From the NCBI RefSeq assembly GCF_000878135.1, contig NZ_JXQZ01000011.1:1-43338 (forward strand): a stretch of 43,338 nucleotides of DNA. The letters run 5' to 3'. Numbering within the stretch: position 1 is the first letter of the stretch; each line of letters starts with the position of its first letter. Positions 7,462-15,321 of this stretch are shown here, piece after piece. The DNA is from Frigoribacterium sp. MEB024 (GTDB lineage: Bacteria; Actinomycetota; Actinomycetes; Actinomycetales; Microbacteriaceae). A program made the translations under genes and the position numbers. The notes beneath the pieces were generated by a model. It searched no databases and was not told the origin of the DNA. It saw nothing but the letters and a program-made list of their open reading frames with translations.

Positions 7462-8432
7462 TTCTGGGCTCCCTTGCGGTTGCGGGCCGTGATGCTGAAC
7501 TGCGCGATCGAGATGACGACGATGACCGCGAAGAAGATGTACGAGATCGCCGACGAGTAGCCGAAGCGGTAGCCGGTGAATCCGGTGTCGAAGATGTACT
7601 GCACGGCCGAGCGGGTGCTGCCCGCCGGTCCGCCGGTGGTCATCTGGTAGATCTGGTCGAAGACCTTCAGCGAGGCGAGCACCTGCAGGATGACGATCAG
7701 GCCGGTGGTGGGGCCGAGCTGCGGGATGGTGATCGACAGCAGCGAGCGCCAGCGTCCGGCGCCGTCGAGCGATGCGGCCTCGTACTGCTGGTCGGGGATG
7801 TTCTGCAGGGCGGCGAGGTACAGCAGGAAGTTGAAGCCGACCGTCCACCAGACGGTGGTCGCGACCACGGCGATCATGGCGGTGTCGGGGTCCTGCAGCC
7901 AGGCGGGCTGCGGCAACCCGAGCGTGCCGAGCACGTTGTTGATCGGGCCGAGGGTCGGGCTGTAGAGCTGGATCCAGAACAGCGAGACGACCGTCGAGGC
8001 GAGCAGGTACGGCAGGAAGAAGCTCAGCCGCCAGAGCCACTGCCCCGGCAACCCGGTGTTGACGAGGATGGCGAGCACGAGGGCGACGACGACGAGTGGG
8101 ATCGTGCTGAGCACGGTGAACCACAGGGTGTTGAGCATCGAGCGCCACATGTCGCCGTCGGCGAAGGCCTCGGCGTAGTTGGCGACGCCGATCAGCTCGC
8201 CGCCCTGGCCGGTCAGGCTCTGGCCGGTGAAGCTCAGGTAGAAGCCGTGCAGCAGCGGCCAGACGAGGAACACCGCGAACAGCACGGTGAACGGGGCGGC
8301 GAAGCCCCAGCCGATGCGGTTGTCGGACGGGCCGGTCCGCTTCCGGGAGGCGCGGCTGCGGTCGGTCGCGCGGGCGTCGGACCGCGCGCGTTCGGCGGTG
8401 GCCTGGGGGGCCTTGACCGTGGTGGAGGTCAC
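7458..8432 (-). CDS. Sugar ABC transporter permease (MalF/UgpA type)
   Basis: A 324-residue inner-membrane permease that pairs with the MalG-type subunit downstream. About 40 basic, low-complexity residues precede helix 1 (FAAPFTVLFAVFLVWPLLHGFYLSF). Further helices and the coupling loop EAASLDGAGRWRSLLSITIP are visible. The start is GTG 8432, with AGGAG upstream. It follows the binding-protein gene by 109 bases, which contain no clear terminator, and is presumably in the same transcript. Confidence 0.93.
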   Translation of the reverse strand: MTSTTVKAPQATAERARSDARATDRSRASRKRTGPSDNRIGWGFAAPFTVLFAVFLVWPLLHGFYLSFTGQSLTGQGGELIGVANYAEAFADGDMWRSMLNTLWFTVLSTIPLVVVALVLAILVNTGLPGQWLWRLSFFLPYLLASTVVSLFWIQLYSPTLGPINNVLGTLGLPQPAWLQDPDTAMIAVVATTVWWTVGFNFLLYLAALQNIPDQQYEAASLDGAGRWRSLLSITIPQLGPTTGLIVILQVLASLKVFDQIYQMTTGGPAGSTRSAVQYIFDTGFTGYRFGYSSAISYIFFAVIVVISIAQFSITARNRKGAQK

Positions 8433-8541
8433 AGATCGACTCCTTCGTCGTCGTGATGGTCGGGTCGTGCGGAGGGGGAGGAGGGCGGTGTCGGGCGGAC
8501 GGGGCGGCGGTGTCGTGCCGGGGTGAGGGCGTGCACGGTGG

Positions 8542-9927
8542 TCACACCGGGGCCGGGCGCGACAGCTGGGTGTTCACCCGCGCGACGAACCGCCGCATGC
8601 CGTCGGCCGCGTCGTCCTTGGCGAGGATCACCGACTGGATCGAGTCGAGGAAGTACGTCTGGAAGTCCGAGCCCGAGCCCGTGAACCAGGCGGGCGGGTC
8701 GTAGTTGAGGTAGTCGGCGGCTTCGGCGTAGTTCGCCTGCGGTCGCAGCTCGGCGTACTCGGGACTCTCGACGATCGGCAGGTAGGCCGGGATGTGCCCG
8801 GCCGCGGCCCAGGAGATGGAGTCCTTCAGGATGGTCGAGACCATCTTGTAGACGTCCTCGCGCTTGACGTCGTCGACCTCGCTCTGCCGCGGCAGGACGA
8901 ACGCGTGCGAGTCGGCGTAGACGGCCGGCGTGCCGAACAGCGTCGGGATGATGCTGCCGTCGAACGGGATGCCCGCGTTCTCGGCGCTCGGGACCTCCCA
9001 CACGCCGGTGAAGAGCATGCCGCTCTCGCCGCTGACGAACTCGGCGATGCCCGACTGGATGTCGCTGGCCGTGGCCATCGCCGTGCCGTCGGTGAGCTGC
9101 TGCATGAACTCGAGCGCGGTCACGGCGGCCTGCTCGTCGTACTCGACCGTCCCGCCCTCTTTCAGCACCATGTCGGCGCCCTGCTGCTTGTAGAAGGTGT
9201 AGAACATGCGCCACAGTTGGGCGCCGTCGTTGAGGTAGCCCCACGAGGCGCCGTGCTTGCCGGTCACCTGCTGCATGGCGTTCGCGACCTCGAGGAACTG
9301 CTCGGGGCTGGTGATCTCGACGAGCTTGCCGTCGGGGCCGAGGGCACCCGCCTGGGCGGCGATGTCGGTGTTGTACAAGAGGATGAACGGGTGCGAGTCG
9401 AGCGCGACCGAGTACAGGTCGCCGCCGTTGAAGCCCTTCTTCCAGACCGCCTCGGCGAAGTCCTGTTCGCGGACGCCGTACGACGCGAGCTTCTCGACGT
9501 CCCACGGGTCGAGCAGGCCGCCGGGGGCGTAGCCGGGCACGCGCGAGGCATGCATGATCGCGACGTCGGGCGCGCGCCCACCGGCCGAGGCCATGGCGAG
9601 CTTCGTGTAGTACGGGGTGCCCCAGGCGAGCACGGTCTGCGTCGCGTGGAACTCGGGGTTCTGCTCGTTGGCCTGGTCGATCAGCGCCGACATCTTGATG
9701 CCGTCACCGCCGCTGAGCAGGTGCCAGAACTTCAACTGCGCGACGTCCGTGCCCGAGCCGGTGACGGCACCGGGCGCACAGCCCGACAGGCCCGTGGCGA
9801 CGAACGCCCCGCCGACGAGGGCCGCCGAGCCGAGCAACATGCTGCGGCGGCTGAGGCCGCGGGTGGTGGCGGTGCCGGGGGTGGTGCCCGGTCGCGGTAC
9901 CGGGGTCGTCCGATGGTTCTCGGTCAT
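8542..9927 (-). CDS. Extracellular sugar-binding lipoprotein of the arabinoside importer
   Basis: A 461-residue family 1 solute-binding protein. The N-terminus has a twin-arginine pattern (SRRSML, residues 26-31), a hydrophobic core and a lipobox GLSGC, making Cys50 the lipidated residue after export, probably by Tat. The mature part shows the usual start (LKFWHLLSGGDGIKMSALI) and ligand-fold motifs (ITSPEQFLEVANAM, MLFTGVWEV). It should deliver oligosaccharides to the two permeases. Given the GH51 enzyme in the operon, arabino-oligosaccharides are likely but not proven. ATG 9927 has an excellent ribosome site (AAAGGAG). This is the first gene of the operon, behind a promoter with a candidate LacI operator. 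Confidence 0.93.
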   Translation of the reverse strand: MTENHRTTPVPRPGTTPGTATTRGLSRRSMLLGSAALVGGAFVATGLSGCAPGAVTGSGTDVAQLKFWHLLSGGDGIKMSALIDQANEQNPEFHATQTVLAWGTPYYTKLAMASAGGRAPDVAIMHASRVPGYAPGGLLDPWDVEKLASYGVREQDFAEAVWKKGFNGGDLYSVALDSHPFILLYNTDIAAQAGALGPDGKLVEITSPEQFLEVANAMQQVTGKHGASWGYLNDGAQLWRMFYTFYKQQGADMVLKEGGTVEYDEQAAVTALEFMQQLTDGTAMATASDIQSGIAEFVSGESGMLFTGVWEVPSAENAGIPFDGSIIPTLFGTPAVYADSHAFVLPRQSEVDDVKREDVYKMVSTILKDSISWAAAGHIPAYLPIVESPEYAELRPQANYAEAADYLNYDPPAWFTGSGSDFQTYFLDSIQSVILAKDDAADGMRRFVARVNTQLSRPAPV

Positions 9928-9958
9928 CTTCACTCCTTTGTGATGTGTGACGAGAGCG

Positions 9959-9987
9959 ACTATTCCATCGTTGTAACGGAATCGCAA
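9959..9987 (-). promoter_or_regulatory. Promoter of the sugar operon with a candidate LacI-family operator in its spacer
   Basis: On the minus strand, TTGCGA (9982-9987) and AATAGT (9959-9964) are separated by exactly 17 bases, a sigma-70-like layout. The spacer carries the inverted repeat CGTT-AC-AACG (9969-9978), and ATTCC/GGAAT arms (9962-9966, 9978-9982) flank it. A repressor bound here would block RNA polymerase. The adjacent LacI-family gene is the natural candidate repressor. Confidence 0.55.
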
Positions 9988-10017
9988 GGGGTGTCCGGCA
10001 CACCGCCAGGACATGGA

Positions 10018-10047
10018 CACGGCGCCAGGCTTTGTCGTGGCGCCGTG
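10018..10047 (-). terminator. Hairpin terminator behind the LacI-family gene
   Basis: CACGGCGCCA (10018-10027) and TGGCGCCGTG (10038-10047) form a perfect 10-bp stem with a 10-base loop, 15 bases past the regulator's stop codon. It separates the regulator transcript from the sugar operon. Confidence 0.65.
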
Positions 10048-10061
10048 CCCATCTCGTGGTG

Positions 10062-11096
10062 TCAGGCGCCGCTGCTGGCGCGCACGACGATCTCGTGCGG
10101 GATCAGCACCAGCTCGGCCGCGCCCTGGCGGTCGGCGATGCGGGCCGCGAGCAACTCGAGGGTGCGGTCGACGAACAGTCGCTTGTCGAAGGTGACGGTC
10201 GTCAGCGGTGGCACGGAGAACCTCCCGTCGACGATGTCGTCGAAGCCGGCCACCGCGACGTCGTCGGGGACGCGCAGGCCCGCCGAGCTCAGCGCGCTGA
10301 CGGCGCCGATCGCGAGCGAGTCGGTGAAGCAGAAGATCGCGTCGGGCCGGTCGCCGCGATCGATCGCGGCGCGCACGACGGCGAAGGCGTCGGCCGACGT
10401 CCATTCGGGGCACGAGTACTGCAGGGCGCGGTCGACGGGCAGCCCGGCCTCGGCCATGGCCTGCTCGAAGCCGCGGGTGCGGGCGCGGGCCGTCGCCGTG
10501 TCGAACTCGCCGGCCGAGTCGCCCAGGGTCGCGATGCGGCGGTGTCCGGCCGAGATCAGGTGGGCCGTCATGTCGCGGGCCGCGGCGACGCTGTCGACCC
10601 GCACCTGATCGACGAGGGTCTGCTCGACCTCGCCGATCACGACGACGGGTGGCAGCGAGTCGGTGGCGGCCCCGGTGCCGGAGCCCGTGCCGGCGGACGA
10701 CAGGGCGCTGGCGTCGAGCGTGATGGGGTTGAGGACGAGGCCGTCGACGAGGTGCTCCTTGCCCCGCGAGAGAAGCTCGCCCTCGCGCTCGGGCCGCGAA
10801 CCGGTCTGCTCGAGCTGGATCGACCAGCCGCGCTCGTGGGCCTGCTCGACGAACCAGTGCGTCATCTCGGCGCTGTACGGGGTGCTCAGGTCGGGGAAGG
10901 CCAACGCGATCGATCCGGTGCGCCCGGTGCGCAGGCCGCGCGCGCTGAGGTTCGGCACGTAGTCGAGCTCGGCGAGCGCGCTCTCAACCCGCGTGCGGGT
11001 GTCGGGTCGCACGAAGACGACGCCGTTGATCACGTTCGAGACGGTCTTCGGCGACACCCCGGCGAGTGCCGCCACGTCCTTCACCGTCGCGCGCAT
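10062..11096 (-). CDS. LacI-family transcriptional regulator
   Basis: A 344-residue repressor. The N-terminal DNA-binding domain is typical: TVKDVAALAGVSPKTVSNVING (about 4-25) followed by the hinge helix ending NLSARGLRTGRTG. The C-terminal part is the periplasmic-binding-protein-like effector domain. It lies directly upstream of the sugar importer and GH51 genes in the same orientation, so it most likely represses them until an arabinose-containing sugar is present. ATG 11096 is six bases behind a TAGCCT box and is probably leaderless; a GTG at 11102 is possible. About 15 residues rich in Ser, Gly and Ala (ALSSAGTGSGTGAATDS) interrupt the effector domain as a probable surface loop. Confidence 0.92.
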   Translation of the reverse strand: MRATVKDVAALAGVSPKTVSNVINGVVFVRPDTRTRVESALAELDYVPNLSARGLRTGRTGSIALAFPDLSTPYSAEMTHWFVEQAHERGWSIQLEQTGSRPEREGELLSRGKEHLVDGLVLNPITLDASALSSAGTGSGTGAATDSLPPVVVIGEVEQTLVDQVRVDSVAAARDMTAHLISAGHRRIATLGDSAGEFDTATARARTRGFEQAMAEAGLPVDRALQYSCPEWTSADAFAVVRAAIDRGDRPDAIFCFTDSLAIGAVSALSSAGLRVPDDVAVAGFDDIVDGRFSVPPLTTVTFDKRLFVDRTLELLAARIADRQGAAELVLIPHEIVVRASSGA

Positions 11097-11102
11097 TGTC
11101 AC

Positions 11103-11108
11103 AGGCTA
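11103..11108 (-). promoter_or_regulatory. -10 box of a leaderless promoter for the LacI-family gene
   Basis: TAGCCT on the minus strand with six bases before ATG 11096. The alternative GTG start at 11102 abuts the box and would leave no room for transcription initiation. Confidence 0.5.
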
Positions 11109-11137
11109 GTGGCGGCCACGAGACCCCGGGGCACCGC

Positions 11138-14100
11138 TCAGGCGGAGGCGAGCACCTTCACGATGCGCTGCAGCGAGACGCTCTCGCTCGGGCGCAGGTC
11201 TTGGGCGAACAGGCTGAGGCGGAACTCCTCGATCATCCATCGGGCGCGGACGAGCCCAGGAGGCGCGGTGTCGGTCGGCGGGAAGGTCCCGCCCGTGGCC
11301 TCGTACCGCTCGGTCGCCTGCTGCACCTCGCTCAGCCAGACGCGGTCACGCCCGGGGTTCTCGAGCAGCTTCGCCGTGCGCTTCGTGATGCCCACGAGGT
11401 ACACCGGCACGCGCTGCAGCTGCTGGAGCCCGGTCTGCGACACGAAGCCCGGACGGATCAGCCGGTCGCGTTGCTGGCGCATGTCGGTCAGTGCGGCGAG
11501 GAGGGTCATCGACGTCGCACCCTTCATCGCCTTGTCGGCGTCGCGGGCGGCGGTCAGCGTGCGGGCGACGAGCGAGACGGTCTGGAACATCTGGTCCATG
11601 ACGGCCCCGGACACCCGGTCGCGCGTCGAGAGGAACTCTTTCTTGGTCATCACCATGCCGTCGGGCTTCACCCGGAACAGCACGTCGTCGACGACGGCCA
11701 CGAGGCAGTCCGCGAAGAGCGCCGACGTGTTCTGGTACGGGCTCGTCGCCAGGATGAGCTTCTCGGCGCTCGTCAGGTGCTGCTGCACGTAGGCCACGGG
11801 CGACGGGGTCGCCAGCATCAGCAGGCGCCGCACGCCCTTGGGCGTCGCGAGGGCCTGGTCGGCGGGCGTCGCCATCAACGTGATCGAGACCGAGTCGCCG
11901 TGGTCGACCAGGGCCGGGTAGGCCCGGATCACCGTGTCGCCGTGGCGGGTGTCGACGACGGTCGGGAGCTCGTCGAAGTCCCACGACGTCAGACCCTCGC
12001 GCTCGATCGAGCTCGTGGGGCGGGTCGCGACCGGCGTGGTGTCGCCACCCGCGCCTCCTCGTCCGCGACCCCGGCCGCGGCCGCGCTCGTCGCGCCCGCC
12101 GCCCTGCGTGACGCGGGCGACGCTGTCGCGCGTGGCGTCGCGCAGCCGGTGCTGCAGCGCGTCGAGGTCTTCGTCGGACCCGACCGTGCGGCCCCGCTCG
12201 TCGACCACGGCGTACGTGACCCGCAGGTGCGCGGGCACGCGGTGCAGGTCGAAGTCGTCGGTCGAGACGGGCGTGTAGGTGAGCTTCTTGATCGCCGCAG
12301 CCACGGTCGCCGTGAACGGCTCGTCGACGTCGGCCGGTGGTGCGTCGGGCAGCTCGTCCGTGATCTTGGACGCCCAGTCGGCGGCGGGGACGACGTTCTT
12401 GCGGATCTGCTTGGGTAGCGACTTGATCAGCGACGTGACCAGCTCGTCACGCAGCCCCGGCACCTGCCAGTCGAACCCGACCGGACGGAGGCGCGGCAGC
12501 AGCGGCAACGGGACGACCACGGTCACGCCGTCGTCGTCGGCCCCCGGCTCGAACTTGTAGCGCAGGGTCAACGTCTGGTCGCCCTGTTGCCACGTGCTCG
12601 GGAAGCCCTGTTCGTCGACGTCGGGTTCGTCGTCCCCGAGCAGGTCGGCGGCGGTCATGGTGAGCAGGTCGGGGGTGTCGACCTTCGCCTTGCGCCACCA
12701 GCCCTCGAAGTCGCGCATGCTGGCGACGTCGGCCGGGATGCGCCGCTGGAAGAACTCGAACGCGGCGTCGCCGTCGACCAGGATGTCGCGCCGACGCGTC
12801 CTCTCTTCGACCTCGGTCAGCTCGCGGATGAGCTGCCGGTTCTTCTGCTCGAAGGCCTGGTGCCCCTCCCAGTCGCCCTCGACGAGCGCGTGCCGGATGA
12901 ACAACTCGCGGGCGTAGGCGGGGTCGATGCGCGAGAACTGGATGCGCCGACGCTCGACGATCGGCACGCCGTAGAGCGTGACGCGCTCGTAGGCGACGAC
13001 GGCGCCCTGCTTCTTCTCCCAGTGGGGCTCGCCGTAGCTGCGCTTCACCAGGTCGGGTGCGAGCGGTTCGGCCCAGGCCGGGTCGATCGAGCCGGCGACG
13101 CGGGCGAACAGGCGGCTGGTCTCGACGAGTTCGGCGGTCATCACGGCCGCCGGTGGCTTCTTCGCGAGGCTGCTGCCCGGGAAGATCAGGAACCTCGTCT
13201 GGCGGGCGCCGACGAAGTCCTTCTTCTGCGGGTCGAACAGGCCGATCTGGCTGAGCAGGCCGGCCAGCAGGCTGCGGTGCACGCCGTCGGGGTTGGCGCT
13301 GCGCTCGCCGATGTGCAGGCCGAGCGGCCGGGCGGCCCGGCTGAGCTGGCGGTAGACGTCCTGCCACTCGCGGATGCGCAGGTAGTTGAGGAACTCGTCG
13401 CGGCACAGGCGCTTGAAGGCGTTGCCGCTGAGCTCCTTCTGCTTGTCCTCGAGGTACTCGAACAGGTTGAGCAGGGTGAGGAAGTCACCCTTGGGGTCGC
13501 GGAAGCGCGAGTGCTTCTCGTCGGCCTGGGCTCGTCGTTCGAGCGGGCGCTCGCGAGGGTCCTGGATGCTCAGCGCCGAGACGATGGCGAGCACCTCGCG
13601 CGTCGTGCCCTGCGTCTTCGACTCGACGACCATGCGGGCGAGGCGCGGGTCGATCGGCAGCCGCGTGAGCTGCTTGCCGACGCGCGTGATCTGGCCGCCC
13701 TGGGTGACGGCGCCGAGCTCGCGCAACAGGTCGAGTCCGTCCTTGATGCCGCGCGAGTCGGGCGGCTGCAGGAAGGGGAACGCGGCGATGTCGCCGAGGT
13801 TCAACGAGATCATCTGCAGGATGACCGCGGCGAGGTTGGTCCGCAGGATCTCGGGCTCGGTGAACTCGGGACGCTTCTCGAAGTCGGTCTCGCTGTAGAG
13901 GCGGATCGCGATGCCGCTGCTCGTGCGACCGGAGCGACCGGACCGCTGGTTGGCGCTCGCCTGCGAGATGGCCTCGATCGGCAGGCGCTGCACCTTGGCC
14001 CGGGTCGAGTAGCGGCTGATGCGGGCCGTGCCGGCGTCGATCACGTACTTGATGCCCGGCACGGTCAGGCTGGTCTCGGCGACGTTGGTCGCGAGGACGA

Positions 14101-15031
14101 TGCGGCGCCGGGTGCCCGCGGTGGTGCTGGGCTGGAAGACCCGGTGCTGGTCGGCGGCGCTCAGCCGTCCGTAGAGGGGCAGCACCTCGGTGTAGGGGAG
14201 GTTGCGGCCCCGGATGCTCTCTTCGGCGTCGCGGATCTCGTTCTCGCCGCTGAGGAAGACGAGGACGTCGCCGCTCGACTCCCGGGCGAGTTCGTCGAGG
14301 GCCTCGTTGATGCCTTGGAGGTAGTCCTTGTCGTCGGCGCGCTGCCTGCGGTCGCCGGCCCGCGCCTCCGGCCGGTCGCCCGACCGGCCCGAGGGGCGCT
14401 CGTCGTCGTCGAGGTCGCCGTCGTCGTCGCTCGTGGTGTCGTCGGCGACGAGCGGCCGGTAGCGGACCTCGACCGGGTAGGTGCGGCCCGAGACCTCGAC
14501 GATGGGCGCGTCGCCGAAGTGCTTCGAGAACGACTCGGGGTCGATCGTGGCGCTGGTGATGATCAGCTTGAGGTCGGGGCGTCGGGGCAGCAGCTGCTTG
14601 AGGTAGCCGAGCAGGAAGTCGATGGTGAGGCTTCGCTCGTGGGCCTCGTCGATGATGATCGTGTCGTAGCGCTCGAGCTCGCGGTCGAAGTGGATCTCGT
14701 TGAGCAGGATGCCGTCGGTCATCAGCTTGATCTGCGTGTCGGCGCCGACCTTGTCGGTGAACCGCACCTGGTAGCCGACCACGCCGCCGACCTCGTCGCC
14801 GAGTTCTTCGGCGATGCGTTCGCTGATCGTGCGGGCCGCGATGCGCCGGGGCTGGGTGTGGCCGATCTTGGTGCGACCGAGCTCGAGGCAGATCTTGGGC
14901 AGCTGCGTCGTCTTGCCCGAGCCGGTGGCGCCGGCGACGATGACGACCTGGTTGTCACGGATCGCCGCGGCGATGTCGTCGCGCCTCTGACTGACCGGCA
15001 GCTCGGGGGGATACGTGATGGTGGGGATCAT
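11138..15031 (-). CDS. hrpA: DEAH-box ATP-dependent RNA helicase HrpA
   Basis: A 1297-residue helicase of the HrpA family, matching the usual length of about 1300. Walker A is GATGSGKTT (34-42), DEAH is at 128-131 and the SAT motif is in IITSATIDPESF. The conserved C-terminal extension of HrpA (DUF3418-like) is present. Proposed roles include resolving stalled or collided ribosomes. Two insertions stand out: an acidic, disordered segment after the first RecA-like domain (DDDGDLDDDERPSG and following), and an RG-rich stretch (RGRGRGRGG) near the C-terminal third. The dispersed 10-mer occurs in that RG stretch (12050-12059) and again near the C-terminus (11268-11277, encoding DTAPPG). ATG 15031 is downstream of a TACGAT box. 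Confidence 0.95.
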   Translation of the reverse strand: MIPTITYPPELPVSQRRDDIAAAIRDNQVVIVAGATGSGKTTQLPKICLELGRTKIGHTQPRRIAARTISERIAEELGDEVGGVVGYQVRFTDKVGADTQIKLMTDGILLNEIHFDRELERYDTIIIDEAHERSLTIDFLLGYLKQLLPRRPDLKLIITSATIDPESFSKHFGDAPIVEVSGRTYPVEVRYRPLVADDTTSDDDGDLDDDERPSGRSGDRPEARAGDRRQRADDKDYLQGINEALDELARESSGDVLVFLSGENEIRDAEESIRGRNLPYTEVLPLYGRLSAADQHRVFQPSTTAGTRRRIVLATNVAETSLTVPGIKYVIDAGTARISRYSTRAKVQRLPIEAISQASANQRSGRSGRTSSGIAIRLYSETDFEKRPEFTEPEILRTNLAAVILQMISLNLGDIAAFPFLQPPDSRGIKDGLDLLRELGAVTQGGQITRVGKQLTRLPIDPRLARMVVESKTQGTTREVLAIVSALSIQDPRERPLERRAQADEKHSRFRDPKGDFLTLLNLFEYLEDKQKELSGNAFKRLCRDEFLNYLRIREWQDVYRQLSRAARPLGLHIGERSANPDGVHRSLLAGLLSQIGLFDPQKKDFVGARQTRFLIFPGSSLAKKPPAAVMTAELVETSRLFARVAGSIDPAWAEPLAPDLVKRSYGEPHWEKKQGAVVAYERVTLYGVPIVERRRIQFSRIDPAYARELFIRHALVEGDWEGHQAFEQKNRQLIRELTEVEERTRRRDILVDGDAAFEFFQRRIPADVASMRDFEGWWRKAKVDTPDLLTMTAADLLGDDEPDVDEQGFPSTWQQGDQTLTLRYKFEPGADDDGVTVVVPLPLLPRLRPVGFDWQVPGLRDELVTSLIKSLPKQIRKNVVPAADWASKITDELPDAPPADVDEPFTATVAAAIKKLTYTPVSTDDFDLHRVPAHLRVTYAVVDERGRTVGSDEDLDALQHRLRDATRDSVARVTQGGGRDERGRGRGRGRGGAGGDTTPVATRPTSSIEREGLTSWDFDELPTVVDTRHGDTVIRAYPALVDHGDSVSITLMATPADQALATPKGVRRLLMLATPSPVAYVQQHLTSAEKLILATSPYQNTSALFADCLVAVVDDVLFRVKPDGMVMTKKEFLSTRDRVSGAVMDQMFQTVSLVARTLTAARDADKAMKGATSMTLLAALTDMRQQRDRLIRPGFVSQTGLQQLQRVPVYLVGITKRTAKLLENPGRDRVWLSEVQQATERYEATGGTFPPTDTAPPGLVRARWMIEEFRLSLFAQDLRPSESVSLQRIVKVLASA

Positions 15032-15040
15032 GAGCCCTCC

Positions 15041-15046
15041 ATCGTA
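15041..15046 (-). promoter_or_regulatory. -10 box for hrpA
   Basis: TACGAT on the minus strand, nine bases before ATG 15031. The leader would be only a few bases, so initiation is leaderless or nearly so. Confidence 0.5.
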
Positions 15047-15275
15047 AGCCGCCCGGGCTGGTCGGGGGCCGCGCCGGTCGTGTCGCCCCCGGCGGCGTCT
15101 CCGTGTCGGTCCTGCACAGGTCGGGTGGTGAGGGACGAGGAGGCGCCGGTCGGCGACAACCCACGGCGACGGGTCGCCGGCCGGCACGAGCCCGGCGGGG
15201 CATGCTCCCCGCACCCGGTGACGCCTTCGCCAGTACAGGAGGCGCGGGCTGGGCGGGTCGTCGGGTGTCGCGTCG
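15047..15275. other. Divergent intergenic region between hrpA and the acyl-CoA ligase
   Basis: This holds no credible gene. It contains an inverted repeat (CGGGGGC and GCCCCCG flanking 15 bases, around 15063-15091), a near-match of the dispersed motif (AGGAGGCGCC, about 15138-15147) and one exact copy (15237-15246). The hrpA promoter is at its left end and the ligase promoter at its right end. Confidence 0.5.
15237..15246 (+). repeat. Intergenic copy of the dispersed AGGAGGCGCG motif
   Basis: An exact copy 30 bases upstream of the ligase -10 box. That places it roughly where the -35 element would sit, but its sequence does not resemble one. Confidence 0.7.
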
Positions 15276-15281
15276 TAGGAT
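15276..15281 (+). promoter_or_regulatory. -10 box for the acyl-CoA ligase gene
   Basis: TAGGAT, about 40 bases before ATG 15322. Unlike most genes here this leaves a leader of roughly 33 bases, which contains purine-rich GGAGA sequences able to serve as a ribosome site. Confidence 0.4.
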
Positions 15282-15321
15282 CGCGGCAGACTGCACGTCA
15301 ACGGAGACGGAGAAGACACAG

